Below, one piece after another: positions 1-9,706 of a DNA stretch of 64,000 bases (position 1 is the stretch's first letter; every line of letters starts with the position of its first letter). The notes beneath the pieces are model-generated. The model was not told the origin of the DNA. It did not search any database and was given only the letters and a program-made list of their open reading frames with translations. The position numbers and the translations under genes are program-made. Origin of the DNA: Trichomonas vaginalis G3 (lineage: Eukaryota; Parabasalia; Trichomonadida; Trichomonadidae); assembly GCF_026262505.1 (NCBI RefSeq), contig NC_067205.1, positions 9,424,001 through 9,488,000 of the forward strand, read 5' to 3'.

Positions 1-144
1 TCTTCATTTATGTTCACAATCCAGTCTGTTGGAAACTTAAACGTTACTCTGTTCCCCTTTATTTTGACGTCAGGGTTTTCACTACTGAACGCAACAGATA
101 AAGGTATTTGTCTATACATTTAATTCGGATAAAAATAAACCATT

Positions 145-370
145 TACTCTTTCTTTGCTTTTGCTTCTTCTCTAGCTTTTGCTTCAGCTTCTTCTCTAGC
201 TTTCTCGCCAGTAGGCTTGGGTTCTTTTGTCTTCCAGCAGCTAATGCAGCAAGTTGTTTTTCACTAAGTTTTCTCTTTGGTCTCTCTGGCTTTTTTCTTG
301 TTTTTGTTCCTTCAGTTCGGATAAAATTTGCTCACGAATTTCTTTCTTCAATGCTTCAACATCTATAACC
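145..370 (-). pseudogene. Lys/Glu-rich small element gene, remnant
   Basis: The minus strand encodes a lysine-, glutamate- and alanine-rich low-complexity protein with repeated KAREEA-like units, a composition suggesting a basic, helical DNA- or virion-associated protein. It is divergent from the plus-strand gene that starts at 491. The frame is not intact. The plus-strand frame over the same bases is an antisense artefact rich in Phe, Ser and Cys. Confidence 0.4.
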
Positions 371-490
371 CTTAGGTCTTGTCCGTAGGGCTTGTCTGAG
401 TCATTTGACTGCAGATAAAAAACAAAATTAAAAACTTTAACCGATGTAAAATGAGCTTGTCAAAATCAGAGCGAGAGTCTATTATATTAA

Positions 491-871
491 ATGACGCAAG
501 AGGGAATACAACATCCTTTCTATTACGTAAGTCAGAGTAAAGATGGTAAAATATACGTAAGAAAAAGAAAGGTTCCATTAGCGAATGCAGAAAGCGACAA
601 CATTAAGGTGCATGACAAGGGTGAAGTCCACGAAGCCCATATAAAACCTTCTGTTCAAACTGAGCCACCAAAAGAACAAGAAGAAAAGAAGCCAGATGTA
701 CTTTCAATAACGAACCAAGAGCTTATTGCAAAGTTCGTGAATTTCATTGAAAAACAAACCGAGTCAAAGAATCCTGACCCGCCAGTGAAAGAAGTTGAGA
801 CAAAAGAGAATGTACAGTTCATTGAAAATGTCAAGAAAAACTTCCACCACGAATGCCAAGAAGAAGAGTGA
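491..871 (+). CDS. Small hypothetical protein of the Polinton element
   Basis: A 126-residue hydrophilic protein, not recognised by name. Its N-terminus has a pattern of aromatic residues followed by GKIYVRKRKVPL. A related pattern, GRVQFRKIKQPL, occurs in the 81-residue protein at 3000-3245, so the two may be distant relatives within the element. The remainder is Glu/Lys/Pro-rich and probably disordered. The ATG sits directly after an AT-rich block, as for the other plus-strand element genes. Confidence 0.45.
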   Translation: MTQEGIQHPFYYVSQSKDGKIYVRKRKVPLANAESDNIKVHDKGEVHEAHIKPSVQTEPPKEQEEKKPDVLSITNQELIAKFVNFIEKQTESKNPDPPVKEVETKENVQFIENVKKNFHHECQEEE

Positions 872-912
872 GAATAATGAAGTAAATAGATATTTTTATC
901 TGAAGTAAATAC

Positions 913-2487
913 ATGCAGAACGAACAGCTAAACGAATTTACTCCAGCAGAGCATATTCATCAGATTCGCTCATATTTCGATATCATAGACAATGCAGTTC
1001 AAATTGGTGACACTAATAGAAAATATTCTGACGCAAAGATTCCATCACAACCTGGAACTGCTAAAGATAACACATGGGTAACATTCAATCTCTCACCTCC
1101 TGGTGAAAATATGTTGGACCTTTACAATACATTCATTACGTATAAAATGGAAGGTCAATTTATTGTAGATAAAGAAATTGGTTCAGGTTCCAATAAAACA
1201 AACCCACCAGGATTTTGGATTGGTTTCGATGACGCTTTCTATGCAGTTGCTGGATATCAAATCCTTGCAAATGGTCGTATCGTATATTCTCAAGACAACG
1301 CAAGAGAAGAAGCATATATAACTTCAAACTCACAAACTACTGAACAAATAAAGAAAGTAGATGTTTTCTCAAAGACTCGACATGAAGATGTATGGAGTCA
1401 TTCGGGAACATGCAGAACAGGACAAATTGTTAGTGGTCCAATTACAGCAGGAAAATCATTTGATTTTAAGCTTCGTTTAAGAATTCCTGTTAGAAGATTC
1501 CTTCCATTAGAAGCTATTCGATTTATTCCAGCTTTTGCAGGAAACATTCAGCTTAAAGTAAAGTTCAGTAGCGACGCCTTACAATGCACATCTATATCTG
1601 TAAATGATATCATTGCTTCAATCCAACTCTTAAAGTTGCATTTGCTTCAGATTCAAATCCACCGACAAATAAATTTGTTCCATGGAATGAACCATTCACT
1701 ATGATAACGAAGGCAGTAGAAGCTAGTGGAATAGTTACTATTACAACTGTAACCCAGCAACTATTTCGAACAAAGATGGATTTTAATGAATGTTTCATTC
1801 ATCCAAAGTCATTCTCTTTAGACCCTAACATTTATACAGAACTTGTAGAACATTATACAAACGAGGCTTTATGTTTTCCTGTTAAAGTTATGGATTGGAT
1901 TCCTATGGACGGTTCATTCTCAAAGAATACAGATAGTTCAAGTGCAACATTTACAGCAGCTTATACGCCTATTAATGTTAAAAGTATTTGGGCACTATTT
2001 AGAAAGAAAGACAACTATTATGTTAATTTTGAGAACCCTAAGTTTAAATATCTTCAGCTTTCCATGGGAGCTTATGGAAATATGCCTGCAGAACCTGAAA
2101 AAATCATATGGACCTGTATTTTATGAAATGGTTGCGAACGCTTGCAATACAAACAATGATATGATAGGATTTAATGAAGATGTTATGAGGTCATTGGTGG
2201 ATGATGGTAGTGTGGAACATAAATGGGATAGCTATGACAACACACATTTCTTATGTGGTTTTCCAACAGAAGTGGACTTTTGCTTCCAGCAAGGTCAAAC
2301 ATCTACTGCTCCAATAACATACAAATTGTCTGTTAAAGGACCTATTGAACTAGCAACTGAAAATGTACCAAAGCCACTTATTGGATTTATGAGGGATTGT
2401 TGCTTTGCCATTCAGGTGCGTGCTAATGGAATCCCCATAATAAGATTAGATGACTATAACTTAGCTACGGACGACAGTGAGGAATAA
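913..2487 (+). pseudogene. Major capsid protein-like gene of the Polinton, broken
   Basis: This is the longest plus-strand gene of the element. Over about 520 codons it encodes a beta-rich protein with an N-terminal NMLDLYNTFITY segment, a region rich in Gly, Phe and Asn around GFWIGFDDAFYAV, and a RIPVRRFLPLEAIRFIPAF segment. Size, position and composition fit the double-jelly-roll major capsid protein of Polintons. That assignment rests on family resemblance rather than on a diagnostic motif. The gene is broken, with about two breaks, and otherwise well preserved. Confidence 0.55.
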
Positions 2488-2516
2488 AGGATGAACGTTT
2501 ATTTTAAAGCTTATAA

Positions 2517-2960
2517 ATGAGTTCTTCATCAAGCTCTCGTGAACCTTCACCATCTATGAAACAAACTTTACCAAACGATTATGGAGCACCTATTGAATAT
2601 TTCTTACGAGCTGCACAATGGCAAAGAGCAGTCTCACCAAGGTTAGGTGTTCCACCAGCTCCTGTCAAAAATAGCATTTGGTCAAGTCCTTATATAAGAT
2701 ATGGTCTCCCACTAGGTTTGCTAGCTACAGCAGGAGCAGTTATGATGTTGAAAAGAAATAAAGCAAATGTTGTAAATAATACTGAAGTAGCTGAAGTTAA
2801 ACAAACTCCAACACCTTCGCCAAAACCAACGCCTTCAATGACTCCTGAACCTATGGAAGTACAAACTCCTGTTCAAAAGTCAACTCCTAAACCGACTCCG
2901 ACATTTAAACCAGAACCTACTCCTCAAATAAATCGTAAAACTCCTGCGTTTCCTTACTGA
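2517..2960 (+). CDS. Element-encoded protein with one membrane segment and Pro/Thr-rich tail
   Basis: A 147-residue protein. It has a Ser-rich N-terminus, a short conserved-looking stretch (residues 20-50), one hydrophobic segment (GLPLGLLATAGAVMML, near residues 67-82) followed by a basic KRNK stop-transfer, and a tail of Thr-Pro repeats with Lys and Glu. It follows the capsid-like gene by 30 bases and lies in the same orientation. A small virion membrane or penton-associated protein is a guess only. Confidence 0.45.
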   Translation: MSSSSSSREPSPSMKQTLPNDYGAPIEYFLRAAQWQRAVSPRLGVPPAPVKNSIWSSPYIRYGLPLGLLATAGAVMMLKRNKANVVNNTEVAEVKQTPTPSPKPTPSMTPEPMEVQTPVQKSTPKPTPTFKPEPTPQINRKTPAFPY

Positions 2961-2999
2961 AAAAATAACGTTATTTTTATTTAATATTAAAATTTTTAT

Positions 3000-3245
3000 T
3001 TGATTGAAATGACGACTAAAGTCACTGAAGCAATGAAACAAAAGTTTTTGGTAGAATACATTAAATCAGGAACTATTCCAGAAGGTTTTTACATTCATAC
3101 TATGAAGGATGGTAGAGTTCAGTTTAGAAAGATAAAGCAACCATTAGATAAAGAAGGAATTTTGAGAAAGATTAAACTTCATGAGGACAACATTGCTGAA
3201 CTTAAGAAGAAGCTAGAAGAGTTGGAGAAAGGAAGAGAGTTATAA
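3000..3245 (+). CDS. Small coiled-coil protein of the Polinton element
   Basis: An 81-residue protein. The N-terminal half carries GFYIHTMKDGRVQFRKI, like the protein at 491-871. The C-terminal third is a Leu/Lys/Glu heptad stretch likely to form a coiled coil. The ORF call begins at a TTG (3000) and the first ATG in frame is at 3009. No function recognised. Confidence 0.4.
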   Translation: MIEMTTKVTEAMKQKFLVEYIKSGTIPEGFYIHTMKDGRVQFRKIKQPLDKEGILRKIKLHEDNIAELKKKLEELEKGREL

Positions 3246-3266
3246 AGCAATGAATTCAACAGGGTG

Positions 3267-3297
3267 AAAAAAGAGGTGAGATCTCACCACTTCACCT
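3267..3297. repeat. Nested inverted repeat after a plus-strand gene
   Basis: GGTGAGATCTCACC forms a perfect 14-base palindrome, flanked by an outer GGTGAA / TTCACC pair. It lies just downstream of the small gene ending at 3245, so a role in 3'-end formation is possible but unproven. Confidence 0.5.
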
Positions 3298-3398
3298 AAA
3301 TTTATTTTTGTGCTATGTTTTCATACGTGTGAGGGTGGTGATATCATTAATTTTTAAGTTTATTTTTTTATTTTATTTTTTATTTTATTTTTATATAA

Positions 3399-3584
3399 AT
3401 GACAGAACAAAAGCAACTCATACAAATCGAAAAATATAACAAACATACATTTAAACATTTATTCTTCCTTCCTGAGTATAACATGTTCTTTACACTTCAT
3501 CCTAGACCAGTTGACTATACACTGACTGTGTATAAAGATTGTCATGGTAGTTTTATAAAACTTATGATGATGAAGGTAAGTTAA
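3399..3584 (+). CDS. Very short ORF of the Polinton element
   Basis: A 61-residue frame with a plausible N-terminus (MTEQKQLIQIEKYN), preceded by a run of T/A blocks and TATATAAATG like the other element genes. No family recognised. It probably belongs to a longer decayed gene that reached toward 3700. Confidence 0.3.
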   Translation: MTEQKQLIQIEKYNKHTFKHLFFLPEYNMFFTLHPRPVDYTLTVYKDCHGSFIKLMMMKVS

Positions 3585-3845
3585 CAAGACTATGCATTTC
3601 AAAACTTGAGAAACTTTATGACTTCAAGATGACTACAATAGAGTTAACATTGACGATGAAGATATAGAAGAAAATTTATGAGAACGTTTATTTTTTTACA
3701 TTAGTGAAGTCGTTTGTGAAAACGTTAGTGAGGTGAAATGGTTGGCGGTTTTGTAAATATTTAAGGTTAAGTTAGTTTTTGCGTTTGATTTGTAAAATAT
3801 ATGTTAACGGTTTTGTAAAGTGTCAAATTCACATATAATGGGTAA

Positions 3846-3864
3846 GGAGGCTCGCAGTGCCTCC
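3846..3864. repeat. Hairpin between converging element genes
   Basis: GGAGGC, a seven-base loop, then GCCTCC, located between the plus-strand small genes and the 3' end of the minus-strand integrase. Two near-identical CGGTTTTGTAAA words lie just upstream (around 3747 and 3808). It may mark transcript ends. Confidence 0.35.
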
Positions 3865-3872
3865 GTACACAA

Positions 3873-4820
3873 CTAACCCATACTAACTGCGAAAACCCTT
3901 TTTGGGAAGGGTTTTATGTGGTACTGAGTTGTAATTTTTCCTGAATTTATCAAGAAATTCTTGAATTTGTTTTGCATTTGAAGACCGGCCGACATTTCTT
4001 TCAAGAGACGGCCAGAGCCTTTCAATCTTGCCGTTCTGGCGCGGCATATGGGGGAGAGTGTGGCGGATTTGAATGTTGTTTCGCATGAGCCAATTATAAA
4101 ATTGGCCCATATTCTCTCCCCGTTGTCGGACCAGAAACAAAATGGCTTTTGATATAAGCCAATCGTTTCTTCGGCAACTCTTGTTGTAGATTCGGAAGAT
4201 TTATTTGGCAAAATTTTTAAAGCCAACAAAAACCGAGATTTATCGTCTATTATACCATAAACAGGTAACCTCTGTGAACCGTATAAAAAATGAACATCTA
4301 CATGCCATATGGTATCAGGTTTTGTTGCTTCATATGGCGTATAATATTTTTGAGGGGGCCTGTCACTTTTTGGTTCTTTGATCTCCAAAATACTGTAAAT
4401 TCTTCTGAGTTTATTGTAGGAAACTGAATAAACATTTTGATCCATGTTTAAACGCCAAAACATCTTTTGGATTCCGCACTTATATTCCTGAAATTTTTGG
4501 AGAACATATTGCAAATTTTCAGGAGTAATATCATCTGGTGCCGGACCAGGTTTAACGTTTGGGGGCGTTAAATTTGCATTTGTGTATGCTGCTTTAAGTG
4601 TGTTTTTCGAAATTGATCTAAATTCACACTTCATTTCATCCTCGTATGGAACTCGCTTACACGCAATTAAATAATTGAGTTCGCGAGATTCAAGTTTTTC
4701 GCGTGTTTGAATTAACCACCAAGAAGGAATGGTTGGTCTACTCATAATAAAAAATGAAAAGCCAAATTCTCTCAAAAAGTTAAGTAGGACCAATTTTTTA
4801 TAAAAAAAATCCAATTCCAT
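3873..4820 (-). pseudogene. Retroviral-type (rve, DDE) integrase of the Polinton, broken
   Basis: The minus strand encodes an integrase-core protein. Visible landmarks include DTIWHVDVHFL (first catalytic Asp region), GIIDDKSRF, and FWSDNGE (second catalytic Asp region) followed by RQNGKIERLWPSLERN (region of the catalytic Glu). This is the hallmark Polinton c-integrase, normally placed near one end of the element. The gene is broken, with about one break, and still easily recognised, consistent with a recent insertion. No chromodomain was seen. Confidence 0.8.
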
Positions 4821-5149
4821 TATGAATGTTAATTAATTTATATAATTATTGAATAAAAAATTTTCTTTGAGATTATGAAAAGTTCTTTGAAAAGTTATTT
4901 TTTCTCATTTTTAAATATTGTATTAGCCTATTTATTTCTAATCCAAATTAAATAACTTTAAATTCAATATTTAAAGAATAATTTTGAAGGAATTGAGTTA
5001 CTTTCCCCGACGATAAAATTGAGAGGTTTACATTTTGACCGAACTTAGCATGCAACAATGTGACCAATTTTCTCAAAAAAATTCAGAGCTAATCGAGAAA
5101 TTTTGGAAAAAAAAAGATCTGGGTAAATTTTTTTAATTTTAAAAATTGT

Positions 5150-8100
5150 ATGGAAGCGGATGAACTTTTAACAAATCACAGCAATGTCATCAAAGCTAAA
5201 AATTCATCTCTCTCTAGTTCATTATCATTTTCATCTTCATCTAATTCATCTGACTATAAAAATGAATCTAATACTGTTCCTTTCAATTCATTTAGCATGG
5301 CTCCAAAGGACATGCCACCTCCTGACGAGCAGCTCAAAATCATTGAAAGTATTCCAGATCAAGACCAATACGTGGTGGGCCAAGATGCATACCTCATTCC
5401 TTCTGACTTTTTGAACCAATGGTTCAGTTATGTATATTCTGCAAGTGCTGAAGGAACATCTATGCCACCTAAAGGTCCAATTATAACGCGTAAAAACTAC
5501 AATATTAGGACAAGAACACCAATTTTCGGCAGAGAGAAAGACTACACGCCTGTTACTAAGCCTACCTGGGAATACTTCCAAAAATGGTACGGAGGAATCG
5601 AATCTACAGTTGCTGTTGAATATGATGAGAAAGAAGAAAAAGCTACACCAGTTCTTGAAGCATTTGAAACTCGTATCAACTTTGGGGATGATTCTAAACC
5701 GTTAATTGTCCCTAAATTCATTTCTATCAAAGAATATCTCAAAAAATGTCTTGCATTATTTGATATAAAGTATTCCGAAGACCAAGAACCTAAAGATGAA
5801 GAAAACACTCCAGAAAAAACCGAAAATTCAAGCAATATCGTAAATAATGTAAATCCTTACGAACCAATCACTTCTACGGTCGAAGAAGATGCTCCAGTGG
5901 CAACAGGAGCTCCAGCCAACAATTCCAATCCCTATACAAACAATTCTGTCAATGAAGAAGAAGCTCCAATTTCTTTTTCAGATTCCAACAATGTACAGAA
6001 CAATATACAACCATTGGTCGATTCTGATTCATCTTCTGATGACAAATCTCCAAAATTATCAGAAAATTCAAATATTATTTTCAATAATTCGGAATACAGC
6101 TCAGCGTATACGGCCACCGAGACAACCACTGAAGACCAGAACACAATGATTGACAATCCAACATTCAGCGACTTCAGATTATTCGATTATTACAATAAAA
6201 CTCTTTCTAATCAACTCGAAATTGGAAAGTACTTAGATGACTACTCAATTGCCACTGTCAATGACATCCTCCTCGACTACAAGCTCAAAAACGGCTCCTG
6301 GTACTCAGAAACGATTCCAAAGTACAATACAACATCTTACACAGGAACATACAACTTCAATTACAATGACTCTTATACTACATCGTATAACTACCAAACA
6401 CCAAGCTACAACTCCTATAATTATAACCATTATGGCGGTTATTACGGTTATTCCTATGGAACACCACCTGGTCCAGGCAAAGTTGGCTTCCAGAACCTCG
6501 GCAACACCTGTTTCTTCAATTCCGGCATTCAATGTCTCATGCATTCTAAACCATTAGTAAAAATGCTTCTCGGAGAGAGCTGGAAACAAGACATCAACGA
6601 GATCAATCCATTAGGAACCAAAGGCCGCCTTGTTCGTGCCTTCCAGAAGTTGTTGGAAGAAGTTTGGAGTGGAAATTCGAGAGTTTTAGCTCCAAGCGAG
6701 TTAAAACAAGTAATCGGTGAATTCTCATCGAGATTCGCTGGCTGGGGACAACAAGATTCCCATGAATTGATCACTTTTATGTTGGATGGAATCCATGAAG
6801 ACTTAAATCGCTGCAGAGTCAAACCCCAGATAGATACAGTCATTGGTGATGGCATAAACGATGCAGAAACAGCAGATTTGGCCTGGACAAACCACATGAA
6901 GAGAAATGATTCGATAATTCATGATATCTTCTATGCACAGCTCAGATCGAGATGTATATGTCCTAAATGTGGAAAGACAATCGTTGTTTTTGATCCTTAT
7001 TCCCATTTGAGTCTTCCAATTTCGAATCCAAAAATTAAACAGGTAAAAGTTACTTTCGTTCCATACAACTTCTCCGAAAAATACGAGACACTCAGCCTTA
7101 ACGTTCCGATCATTCCAAAACAAAAAGATTACGAAGATGCCATTTCAAAAGCAATTTCAAGGGACGTAAAAGTCGTAATCTGTTCGCTTTCTACGGCCAA
7201 GAGCTTGAAATTGGGTATCATTGAAGGATACTCCGTTTGTAACTACATTGCCTTTGAAATTCCCGATGTTTCGAAACTTTATGTTCCATGTATCGTAAAA
7301 ACTATGCAGAAAGACAACTATTACTACTCTACACCTCAACTAAAGAATGTAGGTGAATATTTCCTGTTGCCAATTTCAAAGGAATACGCTTTTGATTCGA
7401 ATAATTTCAATTTTGATCAAAATGATTCAGCCGAGAAGACATCTAAAGCATTAACTCAACTCGAAGATGAAGCAGAAGTCTATCTAAAAGAAGTCTGGAA
7501 CAAGAATTTGCAAGAAACAGAAGAAGGAAAAGAAATGAAAGAAAAAACACAATATTACGGCGAAGACATCCAAATAAAGCAAGACAAGATATTCACGGCA
7601 TCACTCAAAAGCACATATTACTACGATAACTCTACATCTTTCACTTATTCTGATGAATATCCAAATGTTACATCAATAACGGCCACTCTCTACATAAACG
7701 ACGAATACAGGACCGAGAAAAAGGGATTCTTGTATTCCCAGTTGATGAAACACTCATCAGAAATTGTCGAAGATAATTCCATGGACAACGAATCAGGCGG
7801 AGTGACTTTGGACAAGTGCTTCGAGTATTTCTGCACAGAAGAAGTCCTGGATGAAGATAACGAGTGGAGATGCCCTAATTGCGAACAATTCGTCTGCGCA
7901 ACGAAGAAAATGGACTTGTGGAGCGTTCCTAAGTGCTTAGTCATACACCTCAAGAGGTTCTCCGCAGGAGAATACTACTCCCATAAGGATGAAAGGTACG
8001 TAGATTATCCTGATGTAATTGACATCGGAAAGTACATAGTCGGACCTCATCCGGGATGCACGAAATACCAACTATACGCGGTTTCCGAGCATATGGGATC

Positions 8101-8755
8101 TCTTGGAGGAGGACATTACACTGCTCATGCAGTTGTTTCGCCTTTGGACAAGAATACAGGCGAATGGTACTCCTTCAATGATTCTAGTGCCAGTGAATCG
8201 ACGGCTGCTTCAGCACATAACGCTTCTGCCTACGTTTTGTTCTACCAAAGAATGGATGAGGACTGTCCAGTAATAGAGGGCGGCCAACAGAACGAAAATA
8301 CTACTTCTGACTCAGATCTCCCTCAGTTGAACAAATCTCAGGATTCTTCGTCTGATAATGAAATTATTTTGGATAATAATATCCAAAATTCAAACATTAG
8401 AAGAATTGCATCATCCTCAAGTGATGAGGAAGAAGATGATGAAGAAGATGGAGATAAGAAGTTAAAGGAATCTGAAATTAAAGAAATTTTATCAGATCAT
8501 TCCTCAGATGATGAAGAAAAACAGAGATTAAGACCTAATTCATCAGTTTTCTCATCAAATGATCAGCAGGAAAATAATAATCAGCAAATAAAGCAAAGTT
8601 TGTCGGAAACTGACTCAGATGAAGAAGAAACAAAAGAGAAACAACAAGAAAACAATGATTCTCCTTTGGAAAATGAAAATCCAACTTTGGTTCGTAAATT
8701 GACTGAGAGTTTGTCGACTTCTTCAACAGATGATGATATCCCACACAATGATTAA
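5150..8755 (+). CDS. Ubiquitin carboxyl-terminal hydrolase, DUSP-type (USP family, peptidase C19)
   Basis: A 1201-residue deubiquitinase that would remove ubiquitin from proteins. A DUSP-like domain (about 55-150, with YLIPSDFLNQWFSYV) precedes an Asn/Ser-rich linker with a Tyr-rich patch (about 385-435). The USP core starts at GFQNLGNTCFFNS, with catalytic Cys454. The His box is GGGHYTAH with His989, and YSFND supplies Asn1010/Asp1011. Two CxxC pairs (604/607 and 908/911) form the usual zinc ribbon. The order DUSP then split USP core resembles USP4/11/15 and yeast Ubp12. The C-terminal 150 residues are acidic, with repeated SSSDEEE-type clusters typical of CK2 sites. The ATG at 5150 is the first in frame and I see no TCA initiator before it. 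Stop is TAA. The gene starts about 330 bases beyond the Polinton integrase start. Confidence 0.92.
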   Translation: MEADELLTNHSNVIKAKNSSLSSSLSFSSSSNSSDYKNESNTVPFNSFSMAPKDMPPPDEQLKIIESIPDQDQYVVGQDAYLIPSDFLNQWFSYVYSASAEGTSMPPKGPIITRKNYNIRTRTPIFGREKDYTPVTKPTWEYFQKWYGGIESTVAVEYDEKEEKATPVLEAFETRINFGDDSKPLIVPKFISIKEYLKKCLALFDIKYSEDQEPKDEENTPEKTENSSNIVNNVNPYEPITSTVEEDAPVATGAPANNSNPYTNNSVNEEEAPISFSDSNNVQNNIQPLVDSDSSSDDKSPKLSENSNIIFNNSEYSSAYTATETTTEDQNTMIDNPTFSDFRLFDYYNKTLSNQLEIGKYLDDYSIATVNDILLDYKLKNGSWYSETIPKYNTTSYTGTYNFNYNDSYTTSYNYQTPSYNSYNYNHYGGYYGYSYGTPPGPGKVGFQNLGNTCFFNSGIQCLMHSKPLVKMLLGESWKQDINEINPLGTKGRLVRAFQKLLEEVWSGNSRVLAPSELKQVIGEFSSRFAGWGQQDSHELITFMLDGIHEDLNRCRVKPQIDTVIGDGINDAETADLAWTNHMKRNDSIIHDIFYAQLRSRCICPKCGKTIVVFDPYSHLSLPISNPKIKQVKVTFVPYNFSEKYETLSLNVPIIPKQKDYEDAISKAISRDVKVVICSLSTAKSLKLGIIEGYSVCNYIAFEIPDVSKLYVPCIVKTMQKDNYYYSTPQLKNVGEYFLLPISKEYAFDSNNFNFDQNDSAEKTSKALTQLEDEAEVYLKEVWNKNLQETEEGKEMKEKTQYYGEDIQIKQDKIFTASLKSTYYYDNSTSFTYSDEYPNVTSITATLYINDEYRTEKKGFLYSQLMKHSSEIVEDNSMDNESGGVTLDKCFEYFCTEEVLDEDNEWRCPNCEQFVCATKKMDLWSVPKCLVIHLKRFSAGEYYSHKDERYVDYPDVIDIGKYIVGPHPGCTKYQLYAVSEHMGSLGGGHYTAHAVVSPLDKNTGEWYSFNDSSASESTAASAHNASAYVLFYQRMDEDCPVIEGGQQNENTTSDSDLPQLNKSQDSSSDNEIILDNNIQNSNIRRIASSSSDEEEDDEEDGDKKLKESEIKEILSDHSSDDEEKQRLRPNSSVFSSNDQQENNNQQIKQSLSETDSDEEETKEKQQENNDSPLENENPTLVRKLTESLSTSSTDDDIPHND

Positions 8756-9706
8756 TTACCTTGTATTTTTTTATTGTAATTCACGTTATTTTTTTATATT
8801 TTTTTTCTAAAATTTAAAAAAATCTTTTTTTATTCTTGAAAAATTAATGGTATTTTTGTAAGTAAAAACTGTTTCCTTAAGGATGATAATCGAAAAGATC
8901 TTGTAAAAAAAAATTATTAATAAATCAAAGAGTTTTGACTAATAAAATTGTATAATTTAGAGTAGACTGATGGATGTAGAAAAACCGATGATTCTTGTTT
9001 TGGTCTGATTTATCAAATAGGGAAATTTATATAGATTAGTTTTTTAAAAAGCGTAATTATTGAATAACCAAGGTAATTAATGAATGTTTCAAATGTTTTT
9101 GATTTATGTGCCGTGAGAATTTTTGTTGAATTTGGTTTCTGTGGATGAAAATTAAAATTTATTTTCGTGTCAATCTTGTTTTGAGAGCAAATCTTAATAT
9201 ACTGTACTTGGAGATTGAATCAATCTAGATTTTATGAAGAGATGAGCAGGAAAAATATTGTTGGCTATTAATTTTGCTCCAAATGAAGTGGAAACATAAT
9301 AACAGCTTACACAGACCCTGCTCACCTCAACTTTGAAGATTGGAATTTTCCAAATTTTTTTCGAAATTTGAAAAATGATGATGAATGCAACAAATTTGAT
9401 AATGAAAATTTAATTATCGAATTTTTTTTGGAAATTTCGTTATTGAATTTAGATTTTCACATTTAAAAAGGTAATTCTATGATTAGTTAAAACAGTGATA
9501 ATTATTAATATTGAACAAATTTTATATTGACTATGAAGCAAGTAAAATATGCCCTAATATTAAATCCTAATTTAATTATCAAATATAATTATACTGTCTT
9601 TCATAGAACACCAACTAAATTATCAGGAAAATATAAGTTAGCCAAATACCTTAAACAAAGTAAAAAGAAATAATTTCAATTATGTAAAATAACCAAAACT
9701 AAATTT
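8756..9706. other. AT-rich intergenic stretch between converging genes
   Basis: About 950 bases lie between the 3' ends of the ubiquitin protease and the aminotransferase. I see only T-runs, short A/T repeats and stop-dense frames. No RNA gene or ORF is supported. Confidence 0.6.

Larger units (their letters stand above)
1..4860. mobile_element. Polinton/Maverick element, right part, broken; left part lies outside the window
   Basis: The stretch carries a row of small plus-strand genes around a capsid-like gene, followed by a minus-strand retroviral-type integrase, the content expected of a Polinton/Maverick, a family known to be abundant in trichomonads. The element is cut by the window start, so polymerase, protease and packaging ATPase genes are not visible. 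It is broken, with roughly three to five breaks over the visible part, but long frames and recognisable motifs persist, so it looks young. The outer boundary is not resolved: it lies between the integrase start (4820) and the next gene (5150). I could not define a terminal inverted repeat or target-site duplication, because the other end is not in the window. Confidence 0.75.

Noticed and set aside
108-368. Plus-strand 86-codon ORF rich in Phe, Ser and Cys
   Set aside because: It is the antisense of the Lys/Glu-rich minus-strand element gene.
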